From assembly GCA_964036045.1 (NCBI GenBank), contig OZ038381.1, positions 162,134,283 to 162,198,282 on the forward strand: 64,000 bases of DNA, written 5' to 3'. Within the stretch, counting starts at the first letter, position 1. Each line of letters starts with the position of its first letter. Shown here piece by piece: positions 44,378 to 54,400 of the stretch. The notes beneath the pieces are model-generated. The model did no database searches, was not told the origin of the DNA, and saw nothing but the letters and a program-made list of their open reading frames with translations. Source of the stretch: Eutreptiella sp. 'Long Island Sound 2002'. Lineage: Eukaryota > Euglenozoa > Euglenophyceae > Eutreptiales > Eutreptiaceae. The position numbers and the translations under genes are program-made.

Positions 44378-45909
44378 CTCGCCGACGACCTCCTCGGCGA
44401 AGTCCTCCCAATCCAGGATGAAGTCGTCCAGGTTGGAGGGGTTGCCATAGTAGTAGGGGATTTGATTCCCCTAAGGTCGTCAATCCTGATGGCGTCTCCG
44501 ACGTCACCAGCCACCACTCCACCGAGACGGATACCACCTGTGGCCGGGGGGTGTGAGTACACTCCCCGTACATCCCTCTCCTCCATGGAGTGCGGTCCAG
44601 TTGGGCCTGAACGCATGGGGTTTGGAATGCGGGAAGGACTTGCTCCATCGGCCGTCCATATCCCCGTATTGGGGTCCTTCGCCCACAGGTTTCCGCCTGG
44701 ATGACCTCGACCATGTCCGTCGGCGCTTCCCATGGTTCGCCCCTGCATGGTCCGGCTCTGGATCTCCTCTTCCGCATAAACTGCATGGGCCGTCGTAGTG
44801 ATCGGTAGATCTTGGGCGGCATGGGACATCTGTACCGTCAGGCTCCTCGGGTCCGTGGTTACGTGCCCTTCCCGCATGGACCCAGCCGGTGCCGTGTGTT
44901 CCCCGAGCATTGTGGATTCGCTGAACATGGGAACAAACGGCAGCGCACCCGGGTCAACACGCGGAGGCGCGTAGGGTGCCTCTGCCGGGCCACCCATGGG
45001 TTTATCCATGGCGCTCCGGAGGGTCTTAACCCGCTCCACCAGCTCTGCCGCGGCCGGCTTTGCCGGGAGCTCCGGACCCGAGGCGAGGGGCTGTAGCTCC
45101 TCTAGCCTTTTCAGGCGTCTGGACATGTCCTCCACCAGGTGGAGGAGGCTGTCCACCACTCGCTGCTGCTTCTCCAGGGCCAGCTCCAGATTCTCCCGGT
45201 ACCGGTCCCGTTCCGCTCGCAGCTCCGCCATGTCTCTCTCCGCGGCCGACTGGTCATCCAGGATCCCGGCGACGTCCTCCTCTAGGCCGTCCTTCGCGTT
45301 GTCCAGGCTGTCGAGACGATGCACGATGGCGTCCATCCCCATCTTCGGGTACTTGCCCATGAGGAAGGACACGTGCTCGCAGTGGCACGCAGCGTGCTTT
45401 CCACCTGATCCGGCGCGTCCCGCGGTTCCCGGCGCCTCGGACTCCTCCGCCATGGGTGTGTCGCCCATGCTATCCCGCGGTGGCTCCGTGTGCCGGGCCA
45501 CAGGCGCCGTTCTGGCTCTGGCGGGCCTCTCCAACGCCTCGGCGTCATGCTCAAGGCTGGGTTCTGGGGCCGTGTTCGCCCTTGTGGGCGGTCTGGCCGT
45601 CTCCTCCGACTCCGAAGGTTGCTCATAGGCTGTCCGATAGCCCTCGGAGTGCCCCTCGGAGTCCCACAGCCTGACCGGGCTAGGGTCCGTATCCATAGCC
45701 CCGGCGTCCCGTGCCGCGGGCTTGGGTGACCCGCGCTTCCGGTAGCGCCGGGCCCGTCCTCCACTGCTGCCTGAATGGCATGTCCTCGGAAACCTCCGCG
45801 GCGGAGCGGAGGTTGCATGCCTTTCGGCAGCGACGCTCACACATGGAGACCAGGTCCTCCATGTCAAGTCCGCCTCTTCCCGAACGTGGTATTTCTCTTC
45901 GGGCTTCAA
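44311..45909 (-). CDS. gag: Gag, middle part with coiled coil
   Basis: This 532-codon frame supplies the part of Gag between the N-terminal fragment and the capsid-like region. Residues about 195-272 form a long charged heptad-like stretch that looks like a coiled coil, which would suit particle assembly. Residues 60-190 and 280-470 are Pro/Glu/Thr/Ser-rich and low in recognisable structure. The last 50 codons, after about 44470, are out of frame with the real Gag, which continues one base earlier. The first 45 codons overlap the N-terminal fragment in another frame and are probably not used. Assignment to Gag rests on position and frame continuity more than on homology. Confidence 0.65.
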   Translation of the reverse strand: MKPEEKYHVREEADLTWRTWSPCVSVAAERHATSAPPRRFPRTCHSGSSGGRARRYRKRGSPKPAARDAGAMDTDPSPVRLWDSEGHSEGYRTAYEQPSESEETARPPTRANTAPEPSLEHDAEALERPARARTAPVARHTEPPRDSMGDTPMAEESEAPGTAGRAGSGGKHAACHCEHVSFLMGKYPKMGMDAIVHRLDSLDNAKDGLEEDVAGILDDQSAAERDMAELRAERDRYRENLELALEKQQRVVDSLLHLVEDMSRRLKRLEELQPLASGPELPAKPAAAELVERVKTLRSAMDKPMGGPAEAPYAPPRVDPGALPFVPMFSESTMLGEHTAPAGSMREGHVTTDPRSLTVQMSHAAQDLPITTTAHAVYAEEEIQSRTMQGRTMGSADGHGRGHPGGNLWAKDPNTGIWTADGASPSRIPNPMRSGPTGPHSMEERDVRGVYSHPPATGGIRLGGVVAGDVGDAIRIDDLRGIKSPTTMATPPTWTTSSWIGRTSPRRSSARCGERRGTSGYAGHSHTGWRRT

Positions 45910-46168
45910 CTTCCGGAGTTCGCCATGCTCTTGAACGTCTCCGCTCTTCTATGGCTCCAATCTCCGGCGTGGTCTCCACTGAGTCCACAATACGCACCCG
46001 CGGCGTACTTGGGCAGGGCTCATAGGGGCCCAAGTCCCCGGGTCGGCGGTAGGTAGGGGCAGCAAGTACGCCTCTGCTACCATAAAGAAGGTCCCTACCA
46101 GGACCGGCCCCTGCTGTGCCCCTTCCGCCTGTAACCCCTGCCGACTTGCTCCTGATCAACGATTGCAT
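45680..46168 (-). CDS. gag: Gag, likely N-terminal fragment
   Basis: The ATG at 46168 is directly preceded on the minus strand by in-frame TGA and TAA, so it is the first possible start in this frame, 486 bases inside the 5' LTR. The first 130 residues are Arg/Gly/Pro-rich with a Cys-x3-Cys-x3-Cys-like cluster (Cys-Glu-Arg-Arg-Cys-Arg-Lys-Ala-Cys) near residue 110. The frame then meets a stop at 45680, while the coding signal appears to move to the next frame somewhere in 45745-45775. That switch is less certain than the others. No domain is recognised. Confidence 0.5.
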   Translation of the reverse strand: MQSLIRSKSAGVTGGRGTAGAGPGRDLLYGSRGVLAAPTYRRPGDLGPYEPCPSTPRVRIVDSVETTPEIGAIEERRRSRAWRTPEVEARREIPRSGRGGLDMEDLVSMCERRCRKACNLRSAAEVSEDMPFRQQWRTGPALPEARVTQARGTGRRGYGYGP

Positions 46169-46654
46169 TTATCAAAATCCAGGGTCCAAAATCCAAAAAT
46201 ATAGAAAACAAAATCCTCCTTCAACCCTGAACAGCAACCGGATCCCACAAATACAGCAATAACCCAATCCACAATCCAATCCACGATGCGGGCTTCCGTT
46301 CAGCACACCGGTCGTCCCACGGTGGCGAGCATGTACAAGAATTGCACCAAAGAGGAAAGCCCTGAAATTGGCATATGAACACAAATAAAGCAAAGTTGGG
46401 GAGAGATGTAAACATACACATTCACAACCATAAACCCCTCATTCCCTGGACTCAAGACCTTCCCTTGATTCACCAACATATTGCCCTGAACCAGGTCAAA
46501 TGAGATGGCTGAATGCCATGTGTCACAAGTCACTACACAAACCCCAAAAATGTGTTCACTCCCAAGCCTCTAAATCCTAGCCCAATAGGGGAGGTGGCGT
46601 GTCATGGCCTAGAGTAGCACTCACGACCATGCCCTACCCTGACATAACCTTGGT
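46169..46654 (-). other. 5' leader of the chromovirus
   Basis: These 486 bases lie between the 5' LTR and the first Gag ATG. The bases next to the LTR read accaaggttatgtcaggg on the minus strand and do not begin with tgg, so no standard tRNA primer-binding site is evident. Short open frames are present but none has a recognisable domain. The packaging signal would be expected here but cannot be identified. Confidence 0.6.
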
Positions 46655-48438
46655 TGGACTTGGAGTCGAATGGGCTTGGAGAACTGCCCCATGAGTTTGA
46701 ACTCATAACATGCCAAAAACTGCCAATTCACACCATATTGGCCATATATCAAATATATGCTCAAAATTGAAGTCACCACTTATCCGAAGGCTCAAAGCAT
46801 GCATGGAATCGAAGTCTAGTATTCATGGAGGATAGAGACCAAAGGTCAATGCCCATGTACATCCCCACTTTACCCTCGAAACCCCTTCGGATATGGGCGC
46901 CACGCACTGCCCAAGTCAGCCCCTGGTCTTGAGACCAATTCTTGTAATCCTTCGTGCGCCAAGCCAAATGGAGTACGCGATCCGGCATGTGGTGGTGGTC
47001 AACTCCAAAGCATATGCCAACATATGAACAACATACCATGGTTCGACTCTCCATAGGCTTCTCGCTGTTTGCCGACCAGGTAAGTACACAAAACGCAAAA
47101 ATGAGCAAAAATTGAGGTCAAAAACATGAAAATATGTCCAAATGCAAAGTTGTCATGATAGTATATCTCTATGCTCACCCATGATATCCGCGCATGGTTC
47201 AATATACAAATGATTGGAACCATTTGCGAACAATTCCCCCACTTGGATCCCCAATCGGGCGCATGGAGATACCTTCGCCACTCATATCTACATGCCCCAT
47301 GAAAATGGGAGTGCACTCATGGATCTCTTTGCCAAACATACCATGAGCAATACATACGCGGTAGACTTAGTCTAGCGCTTTGAATTCCACAATTGGGACA
47401 TGGGCAAAGCCCTTGTCACGTGTGGCTCCCCATCTCTTCGGCCACACGAAGATATATAACATGGGTGTGAGCATATCAAGACATATACTACCCATATCAC
47501 ACATATCCCTTAAAATTGGCTCCCACCATGGTATGCCATGCCCCTCCATGGTCATAACTTTGGGTACAATGGACGTGGGAACCGAAGGAAAGATGCTATG
47601 CAACCGCAAGACTCATGCGCTACACTCGAAAGTCATAATATCAAGTCGGGACACATGGTCAACAAGTTATAAACAAATTTCTACCATGTTGACCATGATC
47701 CTATGATACAACGAGTGTGTGTGACGACCTAAGGTGTTGGACCCTACTAAAAATAAGTTGAGACCAAGGCGCTTGCAACGCAACCTTCCTTATTCTCTTT
47801 CCTCACACTCGCGCGTAGATATGGCCCTTCCAAGTGGTCCCACGATTCACTTTTGTTTCCCTTATATCTCCAAGTCAAATGGGTGGCAAGTACAAGGGAA
47901 ACCTGATTCGGGCATAGGGAAAAGAGTATGACCACTCGAAGAAGACCAAATCAAGTGCGGCGATGTCGAAGTCGAAAATCTGATTTCGACATCGCGAAAA
48001 ATTCAGATTAAAATTTCGAGTGCATATTTAGAAAATTGTGGAAGCAACGAACCCTTTACTGATGAAATCTGACCCTTCATCGGGGTTTCCGCCAAAATAT
48101 CTGGAAATAACAGTTAACCATTCCGTTACCGCAAAATCGCGAGCCAACTGACAGTCGCCGATACATTGACCATCAGAACGAAAGGCGGAAAAATTACGGA
48201 AACATTATGATAAAAAAACCCTGTTGATTCCTGATATTCTGATATATAAATCTCAGCTGGCGGCTTTGGGTACTGAATATGGCCGCTCATAGCCGGAATG
48301 GCCAAACCTATCGCACTATCACATCGGGTTAGGTCAGGTGGATGGGAGAGTATGATATCAGCCAATGGCGGCTTGCCGGCACATAGATACACACCCCAAG
48401 TGACCCAAAGATGGCCACGGGGGTCCGAACCGGCTTCA
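46655..48438 (-). repeat. 5' LTR of the chromovirus
   Basis: This 1,784-bp copy is the upstream LTR in the element's orientation and should carry the promoter. The minus strand begins tgaagccgg and ends ccaagtcca. A weak TATA-like stretch, tttatatatc, lies near 48238-48247 on the minus strand. Differences from the other LTR are scattered single substitutions, many of them c/t or g/a. Confidence 0.93.
47960..47995. repeat. Hairpin in the 5' LTR
   Basis: This is the same 11-bp stem as at 37115-37150, exactly 10,845 bp away. The stem is unchanged and the loop differs by one base (c to t). Confidence 0.6.
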
Positions 48439-51400
48439 CCTCTTTTGGGCCCGCTTTGATTTTGTCCCATTTGCTGGGGACCCCCGAGAATGCAGGTGTC
48501 ATGTAGTATTTTGCCTTCTTTTTGGCTCACTTTGAGTTTGTCCCTTTTGTTGGGGACCCCCGAGAATGAAGGGGTGATGTAGCATTTCCGCCCTCTTTTG
48601 CGCCCGCTTTGATTTTGTCCCCTTTTTTGGGGATCCTTGCGAATGCAAGGGTGTTGTGGCATTTCTGCCCTCTTTTGGGCCCGCTTTGATTTTGTCCCCC
48701 AATTTGGGGACCCCCAAGAGTGCAGAGGTGATGTAGTATTTCTTCCTTCTTTGGCCCGCTTTGATTTTGTCCCCTTCGTTGGGGACCCCCGAGAATGCAC
48801 GTGTTATGTAGTATTTTTGCCTTCTTTTTGGCTCACTTTGATTTTGTCCCTTTTGTTTGGGACCCCCGAGAATGCAGGGGTGATGTAGCATTTCCGCCCT
48901 CTTTTGCGCCCGCTTTGATTTTGTCCCCTTTGTTGGGGTTCCTTGAGAATGCAAGGGTAATGTAGCTTTTCTGCCCTCTTTTGGGCCCGCTTTGATTTTG
49001 TCCCCCATTTTGGGGACCCCCAAGAGTGCAGAGGTGATGTAGTATTTCTGCCTTCTTTGGCCCGCTTTGATTTTGTCCCTTTTGGTCGGGACCCCCGAGA
49101 ATACAGGGGTGATGTAGCATTTCCGCCCTCCTTTGGGCCCGCTTTGATTTTGTCCCCTTTGTTGGGGACCACCGAGAATGCGGGGGTGAGGTAGCATTTC
49201 CGCCCACTTTTGGGCCCCCCTGGATTCTTCCATTTTGTTGGGGATCCCTGAGAATGCAAGGGTGATGTAGCATTTCTGCCCTCTTGCGGGCCTGCTTTGA
49301 TTTTGTCCCCTTTGTTGGGGACTCCCGAATGCAGGGGTGATGTAGCATTTCCGCCCGCTTTTGGGCCCGCTTTTGTTTTTGTCCCCTTTGTTGGGGATTC
49401 TTGAGAATGCAGGGGTGATGTAGCACTTCTGCCCTCTTTTGGGCCTGCTTTGATTTTGTCCCCTTTGTTGGGGACCCCCAAAAATGCAGGGGTGATGTTG
49501 CATTTCTGCGCTCTTTTGGGCCCGCTTTGATTTTGTCCTTTTTCCCCGGAGAATGTAGGGGTGATGTAGCGTTTCCGCCCCCTTTTGGGCCCGCTTTCAT
49601 TTTGTCCCCTTTGTTGGGGATCCCGGAGAATGCAGGGGTTGTATAACATTTTTGCCCACTTTTGGGCCCGCTTTGAGTTTGTCCCCCTTTGTTGGGGACC
49701 CCCGAGAATGCAAGGGTGATGTAGCATTTCCGCCCTGTTTTGGACCCGCTTTGATTTTGTCCCCTTTGTTGGGGACCCCCGAGAATGCAGGGGTGATGTA
49801 GTTTTTCCGCCCTCTTTTGGGCCCGCTTTGATTTTGTCCCCTTTGTTGGGGATTCTTGAGAATGCAGGGGTGATGTAGCATTTCTGCCCTCTTTTGGGTC
49901 CGCTTTGATTTTGTCCCCTCTGTTGGGGACCCCCAAGAATGCAGGGGAGATGTTGCATTTCCGCCCTCTTTTGGGCCCGCTTTGATTTTGTCCTTTTTCC
50001 CCGGAGAATGCAGGGGTGATGTAGCATTTCCGCCCTCTTTTGGGCCCGCTTTCATTTTGTCCCCTTTGTTGGGGATCCCGGAGAATGCAGGGGTTATGTA
50101 ACATTTTTGCCCTCTTTTGGGCCCGCTTCGAGTTCGTCCCCCTTTGTTGGGGACCCCCGGGAATGCAAGGGTGATGTAGCATTTCCGCCCTCTTTTGGGC
50201 CCGCTTTGATTTTGTCCCCTTTGTTGGGGACCCCCGGAGAATGCAGGGGTGATGTAGCATTTCCGCCCTCTTTTGGGCCCGCTTTCATTTTGTCCCCTTT
50301 GATGGGGACCCCCGAGAATGCAGGGGTGATGTACCATTTCCGCCCTCTTTTGGCCCCGCTTTGATTTTGTCCCCTTTGTTGGGGAGCCCCCGAAAATGCA
50401 GGTGTTATGTAGTATTTTTGCCTTCTTTTTGGCTCACTTTGATTTTGTGCCTTTTGTTGGGGACCCCCGAGAAGGAAGGGGTGATCTAGCATTTCCGCCC
50501 TCTTTTGGGCCCGCTTTGATTTTGTCCCCTTTTTTGGGGATCCTTGAGAATGCAAGGGTGATGTGGCATTTCTGCCCTCTTTTGGGCCCGCTTTGATTTT
50601 GTCCCCCAATTTGGGGACCCCCAAGAGTGCAGAGGTTATGTAGTATTTCTGCCTTCTTTGGCCCTCTTTGATTTTGTCCCCTTTGTTGGGGACCCCCGAG
50701 AATACAGGGGTGATGTAGCATTTCCGCCCTCTTTTGGGCCCGCTTTGATTTTGTCCCCTTTGTTGAGGACCACCGAGAATGCGGGGGTGAGGTAGCATTT
50801 CCGCCCACTTTTGGGCCCCCCTTGATTCTTCCATTTTGTTGGGGATCCGTGAGAATGCAAGGGTGATGCAGCATTTTGGGCCCGCTTTTGTTTTTGTCCC
50901 CTTTGTTGGGGATTCTTGAGAATGCAGGGGTGATGTAGCATTTTTGCCCTCTTTTGGGCCTGCTTTGATTTTGTCCCCTTTGTTGGAAAGCCCCAAGAAT
51001 GCAGGGGTGATGTTGCATTCCCGCCTTCTTTTGGGCCCGCTTTGATTTTGTCCTTTTTCCCCGGACAATGCAGGGGTGATGTAGCATTTCCGCCCTCTTT
51101 TGGGCCCGCTTTGATTTTTTCCCCTTTTGTTGGGCATCCCGGAGAATGCAAGGGTGGCGTAGCATTTCCGCCCTCTTTTGGGCCCGCTTTGAGTTTGTCC
51201 CCCTTTGTTGGGGACCCCCGAGAATGCAAGGGTGATGTAGCATTTCCGCCCTCTTTTGGAGCCGCTTTGATTTTGTCCCCTTTGTTGGGGACCCCCGAGA
51301 ATGTAGGGGTGATGTAGTATTTCCGCCCTCTTTTGGGCCCGCTTTGATTTTGTCCCCTTTGTTGGGGATTCTTGAGAATGCAGGGGTGATGTAGTTTTTC

Positions 51401-54400
51401 CGCCCTCTTTTGGGCCCGCTTTGATTTTGTCCCCTTTGTTGGGGACCCCCGACAATGCAGGGTCGATGTAGCAATTCCGCCCTCTTTTGGGCCCGCTTTG
51501 ATTTTGTCCCATTTGTTGGGGACCCCCGAGAATGCAGGGGTACTGTAGCATTTCCGCCCTCATTTGGCCCCGCTTTGATTTTGTCCCCTTTGTTGGGGTT
51601 CCTTGAGAATGCAAGGGTGATGTAGCATTTCCGCCCTCTTTTGGGCCCGCTTTGATTTTGTCCCCCATTTGGGGAACCCCCAAGTGTGCAGAGGTGATGT
51701 AGTATTACTGCCTTCTTTGGCCCGCTTTGATTTTGTCCCTTTTGGTCGGGACCCCCGAGAATACAGGGGTGATGTAGCATTTCCGCCCTCTTTTGGGCCC
51801 GCTTTGATTTTGTCGCCTTTGTTGGGGACCACCGAGAATGCGGGGGTGAGGTAGCATTTCCGCCCACTTTTGGGCCCCCCTTGCTTCTTCCCCTTTGTTG
51901 GTGATCGGATGCAAGGGTGATGTACCGTTTCTCCCCTCTTTTGGGCCCGCTTTGATTTTGTCCCCTTTGTTGGGGACTCCCGAATGCAGGGGTGATGTAG
52001 CATTTCCGCATGCTTTTGGGCCCGCTTTTGTTTTTGTCCCCTTTTTTGGGGATTCTTGAGAATGCAGGGGTCATGTAGCATTTCTGCCCTCTTTTGGGCC
52101 CGCTTTGAGTTTGTCGCCTTTTGTTGGGGACCCCCAAGAATGCAGGGGTGATTTTGCATTTCCGCCCTCTTTTGGGCCCGCTTTGATTTTGTCCTTTTCC
52201 CCCGGAGAATGCAGGGGTGATGTAGCATTTCCGCCCTCTTTTGGGCCCGCTTTCATTTTGTCCCCTTTGTTGGGGATCCCGGAGAATGCAGGAGTTATGC
52301 AACATTTTTGCCCTCTTTTGGGCCCGCTTTGAGTTTGTCCCCCTTTGTTGGGGACCCCCGACAATGCAGGGTCGATGTAGCATTTCCGCCCTCTTTTGGG
52401 CCCGCTTTGATTTTGTCCCCTTTGTTGGGGACCCCCGAGAATGCAGGGGTGATGTAGCATTTCCGCCCTCTTTTGGGCCCGCTTTGATTTTGTCCCATTT
52501 GTTGGGGACCCCCGAGAATGCAGGTGTTATGTAGCATTTTTGCCTTCTTTTTGGCTCACTTTCTTTTTGTCCCTTTTGTTGGGGACCCCCGAGAATGCAG
52601 GGGTGATGTAGCATTTCCGCCCTCTTTTGGGCCCGCTTTGATTTTGTCCCCTTTGTTGGGGATCCTTGAGAATGCAAGGGTGATGTAGCATTTCTGCCCT
52701 CTTTTGGGCCCGCTTTGATTTTGTCCCTTTTGTTGGGGACCCCCGAGAAGGAAGGGGTGAACTAGCATTTCCGCCCTCTTTTGCGCCCGCTTTGATTTTG
52801 TCCCCTTTGTTGGGGTTCCTTGAGAATGCAAGGGTGATGTAGCATTTCTGCACTCTTTTGGGCCCGCTTTGATTTTGTCCCCCTTTTTGGGGACCCCCAA
52901 GACTGCAGAGGTGATGTAGTATTTTTGCCTTCTTTGGCCCGATTTGATTTTGTCCCCTTCGTTGGGGACCCCCAAGAATGCAGGTGTTATGTAGCATTTC
53001 TGCCCTCTTTTGGGCCCGCTTTGATTTTGTCCCCCTTTTTGGGGACTCCCGAATGCAGGGGTGATGTAGCATTTCCGCCCTCTTTTGGGCCCGTTTTCAT
53101 TTTGTCTCCCACTTTGGGGACCCCCGAGAGTGCAGAGGTGATGTAGTATTTCTGCCTTCTTTGGCCCGCTTTGATTTTGTCCCTTTTTGTCGGGACCCCT
53201 GAGAATACAATGGTGATGTAGCATTTTCGCCCTCTTTTGCGCCCGCTTTGATGTTTTCCGCTTTGTTGGGGACTCCCGAATGCAGGGGTGATGTAGCATT
53301 TCCGCCCTCTTTTGGGCCCGCTTTGATTTTGTCCCCTTTGTTGGGGACCACCGAGAATGCGGGGGTGAGGTAGCATTTCCGCCCACTTTCGGGCCCCCCT
53401 TGATTCTTCGATTTTGTTGGGGATCCGTGAGAATGCAAGGGTGATGTAGCATTTCTGCCCTCTTGCGGGCCCGCTTTGATTTTGTCCCCTTTGTTGGGGA
53501 TTCTTGAGAATGCAAGGGTGATGTAGCATTTCTACCCTCTTTTGGGCCTGCTTTGATTTTGTGCCCTTTTGTTGGGGACCCCCAAGAATGCAGGGGTGAT
53601 GTTGCATTTCTGCCGTCTTTTGGGCCCGCTTTGATTTTGTCCCCTTTGTTGGGGACCCCCGAGAATGCAGGTGTTACGTAGTATTTCTGCCTTCTTTTTG
53701 GCCCGCTTTGATTTTGTCCCCTTTGTTGGGGACCCCCGAGAATGCAAGGGTGATGTAGTTTTTCCGCCCTCTTTTGGGCCCGCTTTGATTTTGTCCCGTT
53801 TGTTGGGGACCCCCGAGAATGCAGGGGTGATGTAGCATTTCTGCCCTCTTTTGGGCCCGCTTTGAGTTTGTCCCCTTTGTTGGGGACCCCCAAGAATGCA
53901 GAGGTGCTGTAGCATTTCCGCCCTCTTTTGGGCCCGCTTTGAGTTTGTCCCCCTTTGTTGGGGACCCCCGAGAATGCAGGGGTGATGTAGCATTTTCACC
54001 CTCTTTTGGGCCCGCTTTGATTTTGTCCCCTTTGTTGCGGACTCCCGAGTGCAGGGGTGATGTAGCATTTCCGCCCTTTTTTGGGCCCGCTTTGATTTTG
54101 TCCCCCTTTGTTGGGGACCCCAGAGAATGCAGGGGTGATGTAGCATTTCTGCCCTCTTTTGGGCCCGCTTTGATTTTGTCCCCCTTTGTTGGGGACCCAT
54201 GAGAATGCAGGGGTGATGTACCATTTCCGCCCTCTTTTGGGCCCGCTTTGATTTTGTCCTCTTTTGTTGGGGACCCCCGAGAATGCAGGGGTGATGTAGC
54301 ATTTCCGCCCTCATTTTGGCCCGCTTTGATTTTGTCCCATTTGTTGAGGAACCCCGATAATGCAGGGGTGATGTAGCATTTCTGTCCTCTTTTGGGCCCA

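Larger units (their letters stand above)
35810..48438 (-). mobile_element. Full-length Ty3/gypsy chromovirus-type LTR retrotransposon
   Basis: The element is 12,629 bp long and lies on the minus strand inside satellite B. It has two 1,784-bp LTRs with tg...ca ends on the minus strand and a polypurine tract abutting the 3' LTR. Its coding order is Gag, protease, reverse transcriptase, RNase H, integrase and chromodomain. Integrase after RNase H is diagnostic of Ty3/gypsy, and the chromodomain after integrase marks a chromovirus. The coding region is interrupted by an in-frame UAG after Gag and by four or five single-base frame changes, so as read it cannot make an intact Gag-Pol without recoding. 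The LTRs differ at about 20 positions by eye, which suggests recent insertion. No convincing tRNA primer-binding site was found next to the 5' LTR. The family is not one I can name. Confidence 0.93.

Noticed and set aside
42776-44704. A 642-codon plus-strand open frame opposite gag and protease
   Set aside because: It is the antisense shadow of GC-rich coding sequence; its product is Leu/Pro/Val-rich with no domain, while the minus strand carries the protease and zinc-knuckle motifs.
46600-46630. tggtcgtgagtg on the minus strand, about 28 bases inside the 5' LTR end, as a primer-binding site
   Set aside because: It is too far from the LTR end and does not resemble a tRNA 3' end that I recognise.
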